NCBI RefSeq assembly: GCF_900167475.1
Contig: NZ_LT796768.1
Coordinates: 248,001 to 312,000, forward strand
Length of the DNA stretch: 64,000 nt
Direction: 5' to 3'
From: Aeromicrobium choanae
GTDB taxonomy: Bacteria > Actinomycetota > Actinomycetes > Propionibacteriales > Nocardioidaceae
In this document: one piece after another, positions 1 through 9,307 of the stretch
Layout: the number at the start of each line of letters is the position of its first letter
Position numbering within the stretch: position 1 is the first letter of the stretch
Notes under the pieces: generated by a model
The model's database searches: none
The model's input: only the letters and a program-made list of their open reading frames with translations
Told to the model about the DNA's origin: nothing
Program-made: the position numbers and the translations under genes

Positions 1-31
1 GCATCCGCAGCGCGGACATGTCGATGTCCAT
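1..31 (-). CDS. nusA: NusA transcription factor, first codons only
   Basis: Only the first ten codons are present (MDIDMSALRM on the minus strand); the gene runs off the left edge. This start is typical of actinobacterial NusA, the transcription elongation/antitermination factor. Its ATG shares one base with the TGA of rimP (TGATG), as expected for the conserved rimP-nusA operon. The identification rests on the short N-terminus plus the position after rimP. Confidence 0.75.
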   Translation of the reverse strand, partial: MDIDMSALRM

Positions 32-495
32 CAGACGTCCTTCCGGTTCAGCTCGATCTGCACGACGGCCTTGACGATCTCGTCGTACGGGAAGCGGGTG
101 GTGTCGCCCTTGACGGCCAGGTCGACACCGGTGTCGTCACTGGCGCGGATGCGGGCCTCGAAGCGCTCGCCGTCGACCAACTCGACGGCCACGACACGGC
201 CGGCGTTGCGGCGCCAGTGGCGGGGCTCGACGAGCGGACGGTCGACACCACGCGAGGCGACCTCGAGCGTGTAGCGGCTCTCGCCCATGACGTCGGACTC
301 GTCGAGGGCGGCGGAGACGGCGCGCGTGACCTGGGCGATCGTGTCGATGTCGACACCGCCGTCGCGGTCGACGGCGACCAGCAGGCGGCGGTTCTCGTTC
401 TTGCCGAGCAGCTCGACCTCGTCGAGGTCGAGACCCAGCGAGGTGACGACGGGCTCGAGGAGACTCGATATCCGGTCCGTGGGGGAAGTGGTCAT
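31..495 (-). CDS. rimP: Ribosome maturation factor RimP
   Basis: RimP assists late maturation of the 30S ribosomal subunit in the cytoplasm. The 154-residue product has the family's usual size and two-domain layout: an N-terminal alpha/beta domain (about 1-85, including VDRDGGVDIDTIAQVTR) and a C-terminal SH3-like barrel (about 88-154). Between them lies the conserved linker EVASRGVDRPL. It is the first gene of a rimP-nusA transcript, overlapping nusA by one base. The next gene upstream is on the other strand, so the promoter should lie in the 73-bp gap at 496-568. Nothing looks damaged. Confidence 0.95.
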   Translation of the reverse strand: MTTSPTDRISSLLEPVVTSLGLDLDEVELLGKNENRRLLVAVDRDGGVDIDTIAQVTRAVSAALDESDVMGESRYTLEVASRGVDRPLVEPRHWRRNAGRVVAVELVDGERFEARIRASDDTGVDLAVKGDTTRFPYDEIVKAVVQIELNRKDV

Positions 496-568
496 CGGGT
501 GCTCCTCTTCAGTTGTCTTCCGTACTGCCCCACCCTATCGAAGTGGTCGCGGTCGGTAGTCTGCGGTC

Positions 569-982
569 GTGAGCAGCCGACGCGTCGTGATCGCCGCCGC
601 GGGCGGAGCGGCCGTGGGCCTGGCCGGACTGTTCGTCACCGACACCTTCGACGACGCCCTGCGTGCCGTCGGCGCGACGCCGAAGCCGCTCCCCCGGCCC
701 GAGGACACCTCGCTCATGCGGGCCGTGATCGAGGACCAGCAGCGCGTGCTGGCCGTCGCCCGCGGTGCCGCGAACGAGCCCGCGGTCACGCTGCTCTCCG
801 CCCAGCTGGAGCAGCTCGGCGCGACACCGGGCACCGAGACAGGCGCCGGCGATCTCGCCGCGGCCCTGCGCACCGCGTCCCGCCATCGGGCCATCGACGC
901 CCGTGCCGCGATCGCACCCGAGTTCGCGCAGGTGCTGGCCGCGATGTCCGCCGGCCTCGCCCAGGCGGTGACGCTGACATGA
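569..982 (+). CDS. Hypothetical exported or anchored protein before a ferritin-like gene
   Basis: A 137-residue protein with a GTG start. The N-terminus (SSRRVV then a glycine/alanine-rich hydrophobic run to about residue 24) looks like a signal peptide or membrane anchor and has an arginine pair, so Tat export is possible. The rest is Ala-rich and probably helical, with no motif I recognise. It overlaps the following ferritin-like gene by four bases (ATGA), so the two are translationally coupled and probably work together, with this one at or outside the membrane. It is divergent from rimP. The function is unknown; the reading frame is supported by the coupling and by codon usage like that of its neighbours. 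Confidence 0.75.
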   Translation: MSSRRVVIAAAGGAAVGLAGLFVTDTFDDALRAVGATPKPLPRPEDTSLMRAVIEDQQRVLAVARGAANEPAVTLLSAQLEQLGATPGTETGAGDLAAALRTASRHRAIDARAAIAPEFAQVLAAMSAGLAQAVTLT

Positions 983-1389
983 GCACCGCGACCGAGCTGC
1001 GCCTGACCCAGCGCTGGCTCGCCCTCGAGCACGAGGCGATCTGGACCCTGGGCCTGGTGGGGGCCCGCGTGCCCGCGCTGGCCGACGCCGCGGAGGACGC
1101 GCTCGCGACCCACTCGACCACGCGCGACCGCCTGAGCGATGCGGTCCGCAAGCTCGGCGGCTCCCCCGTCGCGACCCAACCGTCCTACGACGTCGCCGAG
1201 CCGACGAACGCGGCGACTGGGCGCACCCTGGTGCGCGACGTCGAGTCCCGGATCGCCGCGGCCTGCGTGCGGCTCGTCGCGGCCACCACCGACCAGGCCC
1301 GCGACCGAGCGGTGCGTGGTCTGCGCGCGGCCGCGGTGGCCGAGGTCCGCTGGGGCGGCGAGCCCGACCCGTTCCCCGGTCTCGACTGA
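979..1389 (+). CDS. Ferritin-like (DUF4439-type) protein
   Basis: A 136-residue, all-helical protein. The N-terminal helix ALEHEAIWTLGLVGAR has the E-x-x-A spacing of ferritin-like helices. It contains the downstream THSTTRDRL and AEVRWGG segments seen in the actinobacterial DUF4439 family that I recall from annotations of this locus. It starts inside the stop of the preceding exported protein (ATGA overlap), which makes a two-gene operon convergent with proS. The metal ligands cannot be assigned with certainty by eye, so enzymatic or iron-storage function is not established. The longer open frame upstream is antisense to rimP and was not used; the ATG at 979 fits the coupling. Confidence 0.75.
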   Translation: MSTATELRLTQRWLALEHEAIWTLGLVGARVPALADAAEDALATHSTTRDRLSDAVRKLGGSPVATQPSYDVAEPTNAATGRTLVRDVESRIAAACVRLVAATTDQARDRAVRGLRAAAVAEVRWGGEPDPFPGLD

Positions 1390-1411
1390 CGCGCCCCGGG
1401 CGCGGCAGTCG

Positions 1412-3160
1412 TCAGGCGCGCGCGATGAGGGTGGCGACGAGCTCGCTCACGGGCACGTCGGTGCGCTCGCCGGTGGCGCGGTCCTTCAGCTCGACGACAC
1501 CGTCGGCCAGGCCCTTGCCCACGACGACGATCGTCGGCACGCCGATCAGCTCGGCGTCCTTGAACTTCACGCCGGGTGACATCTTCGGCCGGTCGTCGTA
1601 GAGCACGTCGAACCCGGCGGTCTCGAGGTCGGCGACGATGGCGTCGGCGCCCTCGAACAGCTCGGGCGCCTTGCCGGCCACCACGAGGTGCACGTCGAAC
1701 GGTGCGACCTCCTTGGGCCAGACGATGCCCGACTCGTCGTACGAGCCCTCGACCACGGCGGCCACGGCGCGCGAGACGCCGACGCCGTACGAGCCCATCG
1801 TGACGGTGACGAGCTTGCCGTTCTCGTCGAGCACCTGCAGGCCGAGCCGCTCGGCGTACTTGCGGCCGAGCTGGAAGATGTGGCCCATCTCCATGCCGCG
1901 GGCCAGCTCGAGCGGACCCGATCCGTCGGGCGCGGGATCGCCGGGACGCACCTCGGCGGCCTCGATCGTGCCGTCGGAGGTGAAGTCGCGGCCGGCCACG
2001 AGATCGAAGACGTGGGAGCCGTTCACGTCGGCGCCGGTGATCCAGCTCGAGCCGTCGACGACGCGCGGGTCGGTGAGGTAGCGGATGCCCGTGGCGTTCT
2101 CGGTACCGAGCACGCCAGGGCCGATGTAGCCCTTGGCCAGCGCCGGGTGCTTCGCGAACGCGGCGTCGTCGAACGGCTCGATCTCGGCGGGCGACACCTG
2201 GGCCTCGAGCCGCTTCGTGTCGACCTCGCGGTCGCCGGGCAGGCCGACCGCCAGCGGCTCGGTGGAGCCGTCCGGGTGGCGCAGCATCACGAGCACGTTC
2301 TTGAGCGTGTCGGCGGCCGTCCACGGACGGTCGTCCCGCGGGAACGCGGCGTTCGCGTGGTCGACGAGAGTCTCGATCGTGGGCGTGTCGGGCGTCTGCT
2401 CGGCGTGCGCGGCGGGGAGGCCGTCGAACGGGATCGTCTCGGGCACCACGGTCGTGACGGCCTCGACGTTGGCCGCGTAGCCGCCGGGCGAGCGGACGAA
2501 CGTGTCCTCGCCGGTCTCGGAGACGACGAGGAACTCCTCGCTCGCCGAGCCGCCCATCGCACCGGAGTCGGCCTGGACGATCACGTAGTCGAAGCCCAGC
2601 CGGTCGAACACGCGGATGTAGGCGGCACGGTGGGCCTGGTAGGCCTGCTCGAGGCCCTCGTCGGTGACGTCGAACGAGTACGAGTCCTTCATGATGAATT
2701 CGCGGCCGCGCAGGATGCCCGCGCGCGGACGCGCCTCGTCGCGGTACTTCGTCTGGATCTGGTAGAGGATCGCCGGCAGGTCCTTGTAGGACGAGAACGT
2801 GTCCTTCACCAGCAGGGTGAACATCTCCTCGTGCGTGGGACCGAGCAGCATGTCGTTGCCGCGGCGGTCCTTCAGCCGGAAGAGGTTGTCGCCGTACTCG
2901 GTCCAGCGGTCGGTGGCCTCGTAGGGGTCGCGCGGCAGCAGCGCCGGGAAGCGCACCTCCTGGCCACCGATGGCGGCCATCTCCTCACGGACGATCGCCT
3001 CGACCTTCGCCAGCACCCGCAGTCCCAGCGGCAGCCACGAGTAGATGCCGGGGGCGACGCGACGCACGTAGCCGGCGCGGACGAGCAGCCTGTGGCTCGG
3101 CACCTCGGCATCGGCGGGATCGTCGCGCAGGGTTCGGAGGAACAGCTGGCTCATGCGCAT
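1412..3160 (-). CDS. proS: Prolyl-tRNA synthetase
   Basis: A cytoplasmic class II aminoacyl-tRNA synthetase that charges tRNA-Pro. The 582 residues match the bacterial form with an inserted editing domain. Visible landmarks: GPTHEE (107-112), the motif 2 loop [16 protein letters not shown] (140-155), a long editing insert (roughly 220-400), motif 3 [10 protein letters not shown] near 455, and the C-terminal anticodon-binding domain ending in LVATLIARA. The start could be Met1 or Met3. It closes the conserved ispG-proS region; in relatives it follows doxX/GNAT directly, but here a 31-bp repeat and an HNH cassette lie just upstream. No T-box or other leader is visible. Confidence 0.97.
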   Translation of the reverse strand: MRMSQLFLRTLRDDPADAEVPSHRLLVRAGYVRRVAPGIYSWLPLGLRVLAKVEAIVREEMAAIGGQEVRFPALLPRDPYEATDRWTEYGDNLFRLKDRRGNDMLLGPTHEEMFTLLVKDTFSSYKDLPAILYQIQTKYRDEARPRAGILRGREFIMKDSYSFDVTDEGLEQAYQAHRAAYIRVFDRLGFDYVIVQADSGAMGGSASEEFLVVSETGEDTFVRSPGGYAANVEAVTTVVPETIPFDGLPAAHAEQTPDTPTIETLVDHANAAFPRDDRPWTAADTLKNVLVMLRHPDGSTEPLAVGLPGDREVDTKRLEAQVSPAEIEPFDDAAFAKHPALAKGYIGPGVLGTENATGIRYLTDPRVVDGSSWITGADVNGSHVFDLVAGRDFTSDGTIEAAEVRPGDPAPDGSGPLELARGMEMGHIFQLGRKYAERLGLQVLDENGKLVTVTMGSYGVGVSRAVAAVVEGSYDESGIVWPKEVAPFDVHLVVAGKAPELFEGADAIVADLETAGFDVLYDDRPKMSPGVKFKDAELIGVPTIVVVGKGLADGVVELKDRATGERTDVPVSELVATLIARA

Positions 3161-3186
3161 GGCACGAGGTTATCGGCTGGGGCACC

Positions 3187-3217
3187 GGCCGCCGTGGCCG
3201 CCCGACGGGTTCAGGAG
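3187..3217. repeat. 31-bp direct repeat, proS-side copy flanking the HNH cassette
   Basis: Perfect 31-bp copy of the sequence at 3810-3840; both begin GGCCGCCGTGG and end GGTTCAGGAG. Matching stops exactly at both edges (C against G before, G against C after). The two copies lie 623 bp apart and bracket one HNH gene, like the product of an insertion that duplicated or recombined at the 3' end of doxX. Confidence 0.9.
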
Positions 3218-3238
3218 GCGTCGGATTGACTCCGCTAC

Positions 3239-3763
3239 CTAGTCGAGTGACATCGCATCTCGGAGCTGAGCCACTACCTCGCGTCCCGCGTCCGTGAGCG
3301 TGTACTTGTCGTTCCGCATCAGCACCTTGTCCCCCAACGCCATTCCTCCCGCCATTTCAGGACCATCCAAGAGCCCGTCCGAAATCAGTCGCATGAGAAG
3401 CACTTCCATGTGCCCAGGCAACTTGAGCGATTCCTCCTCTGCGTTCTCAACGAAGTAGTCGAGCACGCGGCGCTCAACATCACCAAACCGCCCATTCAGA
3501 CGTGCGAGGTTGTGCTTAATCGTTCGGAGTGCCTTCTGGTCAAGCTGGCGAGGACCGCCGCCAATCTTCTTCTGCCCATGATGATTCGCACAGAGCACGA
3601 TCATGTTCTCGAAGGCGTGCTCTTGAACCTGAGCCCAAGGAACGATGTGTTCGACTTGCAGAGGTGATGTGACGCCGCATGCAGGGACGGCGCAGCGATA
3701 ACCGCTCTCCGCGAAAAGCGCTCGCTCCAAGTCGGCAGGAATTGCGGGTCGGTCGCTGGTCAT
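3239..3763 (-). CDS. HNH endonuclease-like protein in a repeat-flanked cassette
   Basis: A 174-residue protein with an intact HNH (His-Me finger) core: YRCAVPACG provides the first cysteine pair, VEHIVPW the catalytic His, and ENMIVLCANHHGQKK the second half. The C-terminal 100 residues look like a helical or winged-helix domain (KLPGHMEVLLMRLISDGLLDGP, then YTLTDAGREVVAQL). Such proteins are usually DNA nucleases; the target is unknown. The start at 3763 (MTSDRPAIPA) is preferred over an upstream ATG at 3805, which would translate part of the flanking junction. The gene is clearly less GC-rich than proS and doxX and lies alone between 31-bp direct repeats, so it was probably acquired. Confidence 0.8.
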   Translation of the reverse strand: MTSDRPAIPADLERALFAESGYRCAVPACGVTSPLQVEHIVPWAQVQEHAFENMIVLCANHHGQKKIGGGPRQLDQKALRTIKHNLARLNGRFGDVERRVLDYFVENAEEESLKLPGHMEVLLMRLISDGLLDGPEMAGGMALGDKVLMRNDKYTLTDAGREVVAQLRDAMSLD

Positions 3764-3809
3764 GGGCGGACAATGACACCAAAAGTGGCTGCTGACTACC
3801 CTCAATGCG

Positions 3810-3840
3810 GGCCGCCGTGGCCGCCCGACGGGTTCAGGAG
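3810..3840. repeat. 31-bp direct repeat, doxX-side copy covering the doxX stop codon
   Basis: Second perfect copy of the repeat at 3187-3217. It contains the TGA of doxX (3834-3836) and continues 24 bp past it, so this is probably the original host sequence and the other copy the duplicate. The insertion therefore left doxX intact. Confidence 0.9.
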
Positions 3841-4211
3841 CGTGCGGAGCGCGCGAGGTTGAGCGCCGCCCGGATCAGCGGCCACTGCAGCGGCAGGCGC
3901 GCGACGACGCCGGCCTTGTAGGCCGGAGAGGCCCGGCGGCTGCCGACCACGTCGACCGCCATCTGCACGTTCGCCGGGAACACCGCGGCCAGCAGGCCCG
4001 CGGACGCCAGCGCGCCGACGCGGCGGGTGGGCGGAGCGATCACGGCCGCCGCGCAGACCAGCTCGGCCACGCCGGAGGCCAGCACCAGCTCGCGGTGGCG
4101 TGGCAGGAACCGCGGCACGATCCGCTCGAAGACCTGGGGCCGCACGAGGTGGATGACGCCGGAGACGGCGAAGGGGACGGCGACGAGCGCCAGGTCGGTA
4201 CGGCGGGTCAT
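3834..4211 (-). CDS. DoxX-family small membrane protein
   Basis: A 125-residue integral membrane protein with about four hydrophobic helices: 7-25, 43-60 (ELVLASGVAELVCAAAVIAP), 64-84 and 98-118. The segment VSGVIHLVRPQVFERIVPRFLP is typical of short DoxX/MauE-like proteins in actinobacteria, whose biochemical role is mostly unknown; some relatives act in redox or quinone-linked membrane functions. It ends inside the doxX-side 31-bp repeat and lies 8 bp after the GNAT gene on the same strand, so they are probably co-transcribed. The ATG at 4211 is the only convincing start in frame before the GNAT gene. Confidence 0.8.
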   Translation of the reverse strand: MTRRTDLALVAVPFAVSGVIHLVRPQVFERIVPRFLPRHRELVLASGVAELVCAAAVIAPPTRRVGALASAGLLAAVFPANVQMAVDVVGSRRASPAYKAGVVARLPLQWPLIRAALNLARSARS

Positions 4212-4219
4212 GGGACCTC

Positions 4220-5086
4220 TCAGAGCAGGATCGAGGCGAACGTCTCGACGTGGCGGAAGCCGACACGCTGATAGGTCCGAAGGGCAGGGACGTTGTGGGA
4301 GTTGACGTAGAGGGTGACGGCGGGCGCCACGGAACGACGCACCTGGCGGATCACCGAGGCGAGGGCCGGCGCGGCGACGCCGGTGCCCCGCAGGTCGGGG
4401 TGCACCCACACCCCCTGGAGCTGGCACCCGGTGTCGGTCGCGGCGCCCACCTCGGTCTTGAACAGCACCGTGCCGTCCTCGATGATCGCGTAGGACCAGC
4501 CCATCGTCACCAGCTGGGTGACGCGGGCGCGGTAGCCGCTCGGCGAGCCCACCGACTCGGGATGGATCCCGACCTCCTCGGTGAACATCGCCACGCACGC
4601 CGGGTAGAGCGTGTCGACCTGGTCGATCCCGACCGGACGCACCCGCGGGTCGAGCGGGACGTCGCTGTCGTGCTTGAGCACCATGAACGGCTGGTTGGGT
4701 CGCGGCGAGCGGGCCGGGCCCCACTCGTGCTTGACGCGGTCCCACAGCGGCAGGACGGCCTTGGCCGGACCGACGAGCGAGCTGGGCTTGTGGCCGTGGG
4801 TGAGCAGTCGGTCGCTGAACGCCTCGATCGCCGCGGGCGTGGCCTGGGCCGGGACGACGTTGGCCCCGACGTGCAGCAGCGAGACGGCCTCGCCGTCCTC
4901 GAAGTAGCCCCACAGCTCCGCGCCGAACCAGCGACGGTCGAGGCGGGTGGAGTCGACGCGATGGCGCACGAACATGTCGACGAGCGGCTCGCGATCGAGC
5001 ACCTCGTGGATGAGATCGAGGTCGGCGCGGCCCAACGGCCTCACATAGGAGGACGTCGCTGCGGGCGGATCGCAGACCTCGGTCAT
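4220..5086 (-). CDS. GNAT acetyltransferase with DUF4081 N-terminal domain (ispG neighbour)
   Basis: A 288-residue cytoplasmic protein. The C-terminal half has the acetyl-CoA-binding signature of GNAT enzymes (VWVHPDLRGTGVAAPALASV) followed by NSHNVPALRTYQRVGF. The N-terminal half, with VDMFVRHRVDSTRL and GEAVSLLHVGANVVPAQ, matches the DUF4081 type. The same gene follows ispG in Mycobacterium tuberculosis (Rv2867c next to gcpE), so the linkage is ancient, but the acetylated substrate is not known. It is separated from ispG by 42 bp and transcribed with it. Confidence 0.88.
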   Translation of the reverse strand: MTEVCDPPAATSSYVRPLGRADLDLIHEVLDREPLVDMFVRHRVDSTRLDRRWFGAELWGYFEDGEAVSLLHVGANVVPAQATPAAIEAFSDRLLTHGHKPSSLVGPAKAVLPLWDRVKHEWGPARSPRPNQPFMVLKHDSDVPLDPRVRPVGIDQVDTLYPACVAMFTEEVGIHPESVGSPSGYRARVTQLVTMGWSYAIIEDGTVLFKTEVGAATDTGCQLQGVWVHPDLRGTGVAAPALASVIRQVRRSVAPAVTLYVNSHNVPALRTYQRVGFRHVETFASILL

Positions 5087-5128
5087 GGACGAAAGCCTAC
5101 CCGTGCGTCAGACGAGGGATCGAGGACT

Positions 5129-6280
5129 TCAGGAGACAGAGACGGATGCCGAGCCGCCGTCGACCGGCTCCATCGTCTCGGCGATGCGCATCGCCTCTTC
5201 GATGAGGGTCTCGACGATCTGGCTCTCGGGCACGGTCTTGATGACCTCGCCCTTGACGAAGATCTGGCCCTTGCCGTTGCCCGACGCGACGCCGAGGTCG
5301 GCCTCGCGGGCCTCGCCCGGACCATTGACGACGCAGCCCATGACGGCGACGCGCAGCGGCACCTCGAGGCCGTCGAGACCGGCCGTGACCTGCTCGGCCA
5401 GCGTGTAGACGTCGACCTGGGCTCGCCCGCACGACGGGCACGAGACGATCTCGAGCTTGCGGGGGCGCAGGTTGAGCGACTGCAGGATCTGGATGCCGAC
5501 CTTGACCTCCTCGACCGGCGGGGCCGAGAGGGAGACGCGGATCGTGTCGCCGATGCCCTTGCTGAGCAGCGCACCGAACGCGGTGGCGCTCTTGATGGTG
5601 CCCTGGAAGGCGGGACCCGCCTCGGTGACGCCCAGGTGCAGCGGCCAGTCGCCGCGCTCGGAGAGCATCTCGTAGGCGCGCACCATCACGACGGGGTCGT
5701 TGTGCTTGACCGAGATCTTGAAGTCGTGGAAGTCGTGCTCCTCGAAGAGCGAGGCCTCCCAGACGGCCGACTCGACGAGCGCCTCGGGGGTGGCCTTGCC
5801 GTACTTCTCCAGCAGGCGCTTGTCGAGCGAGCCGGCGTTGACGCCGATGCGCAGCGAGACGCCCGCGTCCTTGGCAGCCTTGGCGATCGCGCCGACCTGG
5901 TCGTCGAACTTGCGGATGTTGCCCGGGTTGACGCGCACCGCGGCACAGCCGGCGTCGATCGCGGCGAACACGTACTTGGGCTGGAAGTGGATGTCGGCGA
6001 TGACCGGGATCTGCGACTTCCTCGCGATCGCGGGCAGGGCCTCGGCATCGTCCTGGCTGGGGCACGCGACGCGCACGATGTCGCAGCCGGCGGCGGTCAG
6101 CTCGGCGATCTGCTGCAGCGTGGAGTTGATGTCGGAGGTCAGCGTGGTGGTCATCGACTGCACCGAGACGGGGGCGTCACCGCCCACGTCGATCGAGCCC
6201 ACCTTGATCTTGCGGGTGGGACGGCGGGGGGCGAGCACCGGCGGCGGGGCCTCGGGCATTCCGAGGTCGATGCCGGTCAC
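5129..6280 (-). CDS. ispG: 4-hydroxy-3-methylbut-2-enyl diphosphate synthase (IspG/GcpE)
   Basis: Catalyses the penultimate step of the MEP isoprenoid pathway, reducing MEcPP to HMBPP with a [4Fe-4S] cluster. The 383-residue product has the cluster cysteines Cys281, Cys284 (SCPSCGR) and Cys316 (GCVVNGPGE) and the cluster-binding Glu323. The TIM-barrel half contains VQSMTTT, RVACPS, DIHF and RVNPGNI. I chose the GTG at 6280, which overlaps the TGA of rseP by four bases; longer upstream frames run antisense-like through rseP. It lies in the dxr-rseP-ispG operon, so two MEP-pathway steps are co-transcribed. Confidence 0.97.
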   Translation of the reverse strand: MTGIDLGMPEAPPPVLAPRRPTRKIKVGSIDVGGDAPVSVQSMTTTLTSDINSTLQQIAELTAAGCDIVRVACPSQDDAEALPAIARKSQIPVIADIHFQPKYVFAAIDAGCAAVRVNPGNIRKFDDQVGAIAKAAKDAGVSLRIGVNAGSLDKRLLEKYGKATPEALVESAVWEASLFEEHDFHDFKISVKHNDPVVMVRAYEMLSERGDWPLHLGVTEAGPAFQGTIKSATAFGALLSKGIGDTIRVSLSAPPVEEVKVGIQILQSLNLRPRKLEIVSCPSCGRAQVDVYTLAEQVTAGLDGLEVPLRVAVMGCVVNGPGEAREADLGVASGNGKGQIFVKGEVIKTVPESQIVETLIEEAMRIAETMEPVDGGSASVSVS

Positions 6281-7578
6281 GAGAGCCTCACCGGATTGAC
6301 GATGTCGGCATAGATCAGGACCACACCCATGACTATAAGGACGAGCCCAACCCCATAGGCGACCGGCAGCATCTTCGCGACGTCCACGAAGCCCGGATCG
6401 GGCCGCCCTCGCAGGCGGGCGATCGTGCGGCGGATCTGCTCCCACAGGGCGCCGGCGATGTGCCCGCCGTCGAGCGGCAGCAGCGGGATCAGGTTGAACA
6501 GCCACAGGAACAGGTTGAGGCTGGCCAGCAGGCTGATGAGGCGCTGCGTGCGCTCGGCCCACGTGGGGTCGTCGTAGGTGACGAGCTCTCCCGCGACCCG
6601 GCTGGCGCCGACCACGCTGACCGGGCCCTCGGCGTCGCGCTCGGCACCGAACGCCGCCTTGGCGACGTCGACCATGCGCACCGGCAGGTGGACCAGCGCG
6701 TTCGCGGTGGCGCCGATCATGTCGCCCATCTGGACGACGACGAAGCCCGGGCCCTGGCGCTCGGTGACGAACGTCGGCGAGACTCCGAGGAAGCCCACGT
6801 TCTCCGTGCGCTCGGGGTCGTCGACGGAGGCCCGCGCGAGGACCGACGTGTTGACCGTGACCTCGCGCTCGGCGCCGTCGCGCTCGAACCCGATCGTGGC
6901 CTCGCTGTCGCCGTTGCTGCGGATCAGCGAGGTGACCTCGGTCCAGTCGTCGAGCGGCTCGCCGTTGAAGGTCGTCAGCACGTCGCCCGGCTCGAGGCCG
7001 GCCTGGCGCGCCGGGGTGACGGGGTCGGCGTCGGTGCACGCGCGGCCGGCCTCGGCGTCGGTGATCGCGCAGTCGGACACCGCCGAGACCGTGGTGGTCG
7101 GCGTGGGCACCCCGAACGCCATGAACGAGATCGAGAACAGCAGGGTGGCGATGAACAGGTTCACCGTGGGCCCGCCTGCCATGACGATGACCTTCTGCCA
7201 CCACGGCTTGCGGTAGAAGAGGCGGTCCTCCTCGGACGGGTCGATGTCCTCGTACTCCGCGGCCCGGGCGTCGGACGCCATCTGCGTGAACAGTCCGGTG
7301 TTCGAGGAGCGCACGACGAGGTGGCCCTCGCGGTCGCGCTGCTCGCTCTCGGGCGGGAGCATGCCGACGAGCTTCACGAAGCCGCCGAGCGGGATGGCCT
7401 TGAGGCCGTACTCGGTCTCGCCACGCTTGACCGACCAGACGGTGCGGCCGAAGCCGACGAAGAACTGCGTGACCTTGACGCCGAACTTCTTCGCGGGCCA
7501 CATGTGCCCGACCTCGTGCAGCGCGATCGAGACCGCCACGCCGAGGAGGAAGAGGACGACTCCGAGGGCGTACATCAT
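6277..7578 (-). CDS. rseP: Site-2 protease (RseP/Rip1-like M50 metalloprotease)
   Basis: An intramembrane zinc metalloprotease that releases membrane-bound signalling proteins such as anti-sigma factors. The 433 residues show the zinc motif HEVGH (21-25) in the first membrane helix, a PDZ domain in the middle ([20 protein letters not shown]), and the second active-site motif LLPLDGGHI near residue 365 in a C-terminal hydrophobic segment. The position between dxr and ispG matches Rip1 (Rv2869c) of M. tuberculosis. It overlaps dxr at TGATG and ispG by four bases, giving tight coupling. The start is a double ATG; the first is given. Confidence 0.95.
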   Translation of the reverse strand: MMYALGVVLFLLGVAVSIALHEVGHMWPAKKFGVKVTQFFVGFGRTVWSVKRGETEYGLKAIPLGGFVKLVGMLPPESEQRDREGHLVVRSSNTGLFTQMASDARAAEYEDIDPSEEDRLFYRKPWWQKVIVMAGGPTVNLFIATLLFSISFMAFGVPTPTTTVSAVSDCAITDAEAGRACTDADPVTPARQAGLEPGDVLTTFNGEPLDDWTEVTSLIRSNGDSEATIGFERDGAEREVTVNTSVLARASVDDPERTENVGFLGVSPTFVTERQGPGFVVVQMGDMIGATANALVHLPVRMVDVAKAAFGAERDAEGPVSVVGASRVAGELVTYDDPTWAERTQRLISLLASLNLFLWLFNLIPLLPLDGGHIAGALWEQIRRTIARLRGRPDPGFVDVAKMLPVAYGVGLVLIVMGVVLIYADIVNPVRLS

Positions 7579-8804
7579 CGGCTGGTCACCTCGGCCCGTG
7601 AGGCCACGACCTCGCGAGCGCGATCGCGGGCGCGCGCGTCGGCCTCGAGGACGCGGGCGACCGACAGGTCCCCTGCGGCGGCGTCGGGGTCGGCGAGGTG
7701 GTCGTCGACGATCTCCGCGACAGTGTCGACGATGCCGAGGAAGTCGAGCTCGCCGGCCACGAAGGCGTCGACGCAGACCTCGTTGGCGGCGTTGAACACG
7801 GCGGGGGCGGTGCGTCCGAACTCTCCGGCACGGCGGGCGACCCGGATCGCCGGGAACGCCGAGTCGTCGAGCGGGAAGAACTCCCACGCGGTGGGCGCGC
7901 TCCAGTCGCAGGCCGGGACGGCACCGGGGACCCGGCGGGGCCACGCCAGGCCGAGCGCGATCGGCAGACGCATGTCGGGCGGGGACGCCTGCGCCATGGT
8001 GGAGCCGTCGACGAACTCGACCATCGAGTGGACCACCGAGGTGGGATGCACGACGACCTCGATCCGGTCGTAGCCGATCCCGAAGAGCAGGTGCGCCTCG
8101 ATGACCTCGAGGCCCTTGTTGACGAGCGTGGCCGAGTTGATCGTGATGACCGGGCCCATGTCCCACGTGGGGTGTGCCGCCGCCTGCTCGGGCGTGACGT
8201 CGCGCATCTCCTCGCGGGTGCGGCCGCGGAACGGACCGCCGCTGGCCGTCAGCACGAGCCGGCTCACGTCCTCGGGCTCCTCGCCTCGCAGGGCCTGGGC
8301 CAGCGCGGAGTGCTCGGAGTCGACCGGCACCAGCTGGCCGGGCTTCGCGGCGTCGAGCACGAGGTCGCCGCCGATGATGAGGGACTCCTTGTTCGCCAGC
8401 GCGAGCGTGGCACCGGTCTCCAGCGCGGCCAGCGTGGGCATCAGGCCGACCGCGCCGGTCATGCCGTTGAGGACCGTGTCGGCGGGCACGCGCGCGGCCT
8501 GGACGGCCGCTTCGGGGCCGGTGACGAGCCGGGGCAGGCGGTACTCCCCCGCCGACCAGCCGCGTCGCTGCGCCTCCGCGTAGAGGGCCAGCTGCACGTC
8601 CTGCGCGGACGTGGCGTTGGCGACCGCGACCACTTCGACGTCGAACTCAATCGCCTGGGAAGCCAGGGTCGCCGGATCGGCGCCTCCAGCGGCCAGCGCC
8701 ACCACGTCGAACCGGTCCGGATTGGCTCGCACCACGTCGAGCGCCTGCGTGCCGATCGACCCGGTGGAGCCCAGGACGACCACCCGCGAACTCATGGGGT
8801 CCAT
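7575..8804 (-). CDS. dxr: 1-deoxy-D-xylulose 5-phosphate reductoisomerase
   Basis: Converts DXP to MEP with NADPH, the first committed step of the non-mevalonate isoprenoid pathway. The 409-residue protein carries the NADPH loop GSTGSIG (12-18), the substrate and metal-binding motifs ANKESL, DSEHSA and LTASGGPF, and the flexible-loop tryptophan region HPTWDMG. NAANE near the C-terminus completes the substrate phosphate site. Starts at 8804 or 8795 are both possible; neither has an obvious Shine-Dalgarno sequence. It heads the dxr-rseP-ispG run and overlaps rseP by four bases. Confidence 0.97.
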   Translation of the reverse strand: MDPMSSRVVVLGSTGSIGTQALDVVRANPDRFDVVALAAGGADPATLASQAIEFDVEVVAVANATSAQDVQLALYAEAQRRGWSAGEYRLPRLVTGPEAAVQAARVPADTVLNGMTGAVGLMPTLAALETGATLALANKESLIIGGDLVLDAAKPGQLVPVDSEHSALAQALRGEEPEDVSRLVLTASGGPFRGRTREEMRDVTPEQAAAHPTWDMGPVITINSATLVNKGLEVIEAHLLFGIGYDRIEVVVHPTSVVHSMVEFVDGSTMAQASPPDMRLPIALGLAWPRRVPGAVPACDWSAPTAWEFFPLDDSAFPAIRVARRAGEFGRTAPAVFNAANEVCVDAFVAGELDFLGIVDTVAEIVDDHLADPDAAAGDLSVARVLEADARARDRAREVVASRAEVTSR

Positions 8805-8848
8805 TGTGGCACCGGCGGGCGAACGCGGGGCCGTCCCCCGCGAACCGA

Positions 8849-9307
8849 TCAGGTCAGCGTGCCGCCGTGCAGGAGGGCGGCCAGCACGTCGCCGTACGTG
8901 CGCTCCATCCGCTCGCCGTAGTCGCCCTCGTCGTGCACCGCGGCCGGAGCCGGGTCCACGCGGCCGGCGCGCAGGACGAGATCGAACTCGTACTCCTCCT
9001 CGCCGTCGTGGATCGTGGCGGGATCGCCCTCGATCGTGAACGAGGCGTCGCCCGAGGGTTCGGCGCCCAGGCGCACGACGGCCAGCACGCTCACGACCCA
9101 GGTGTGGCGGTCGGGAACCGAGAGCCGCACGGGCGCCCCGGCACGCAGGCCGAGGTCGCGCAGGCCGCCGGCGAGCGACGCCGACTCGTGCAGGAGCTGC
9201 GCGTACGAGAGTGAGCCGGCCGGCGTGACGAGCGCGAGCTCGTCGGCCCGCCCCGCGACGACGTGGGAGTCCAGGGCCCGGAAGGCGATGCTCTGCGGTC
9301 GTGCCAT
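8849..9307 (-). CDS. AMP-binding-like (TIGR03089-type) short protein
   Basis: A 152-residue protein resembling only the extreme N-terminus of acyl-CoA synthetases: [18 protein letters not shown], then [20 protein letters not shown]. The catalytic P-loop (T/S-G-T-T-G) and all downstream adenylation motifs are absent, so it cannot be a working ligase. Actinobacteria encode similar stand-alone stubs, often labelled TIGR03089. The start overlaps the stop of the crotonase-family gene (TGATG), so the two are coupled and may form one functional unit. No frameshift is evident within it. The role is unknown. Confidence 0.65.
   Translation of the reverse strand: MARPQSIAFRALDSHVVAGRADELALVTPAGSLSYAQLLHESASLAGGLRDLGLRAGAPVRLSVPDRHTWVVSVLAVVRLGAEPSGDASFTIEGDPATIHDGEEEYEFDLVLRAGRVDPAPAAVHDEGDYGERMERTYGDVLAALLHGGTLT

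Noticed and set aside
1688-3229. 513-codon plus-strand open frame over proS
   Set aside because: Exactly antisense to a clear prolyl-tRNA synthetase; long antisense frames are common in high-GC DNA.
4250-6313. 687-codon plus-strand open frame
   Set aside because: Antisense to the GNAT gene and ispG, with Arg/Asp/Gly-rich low-complexity translation and no motif.
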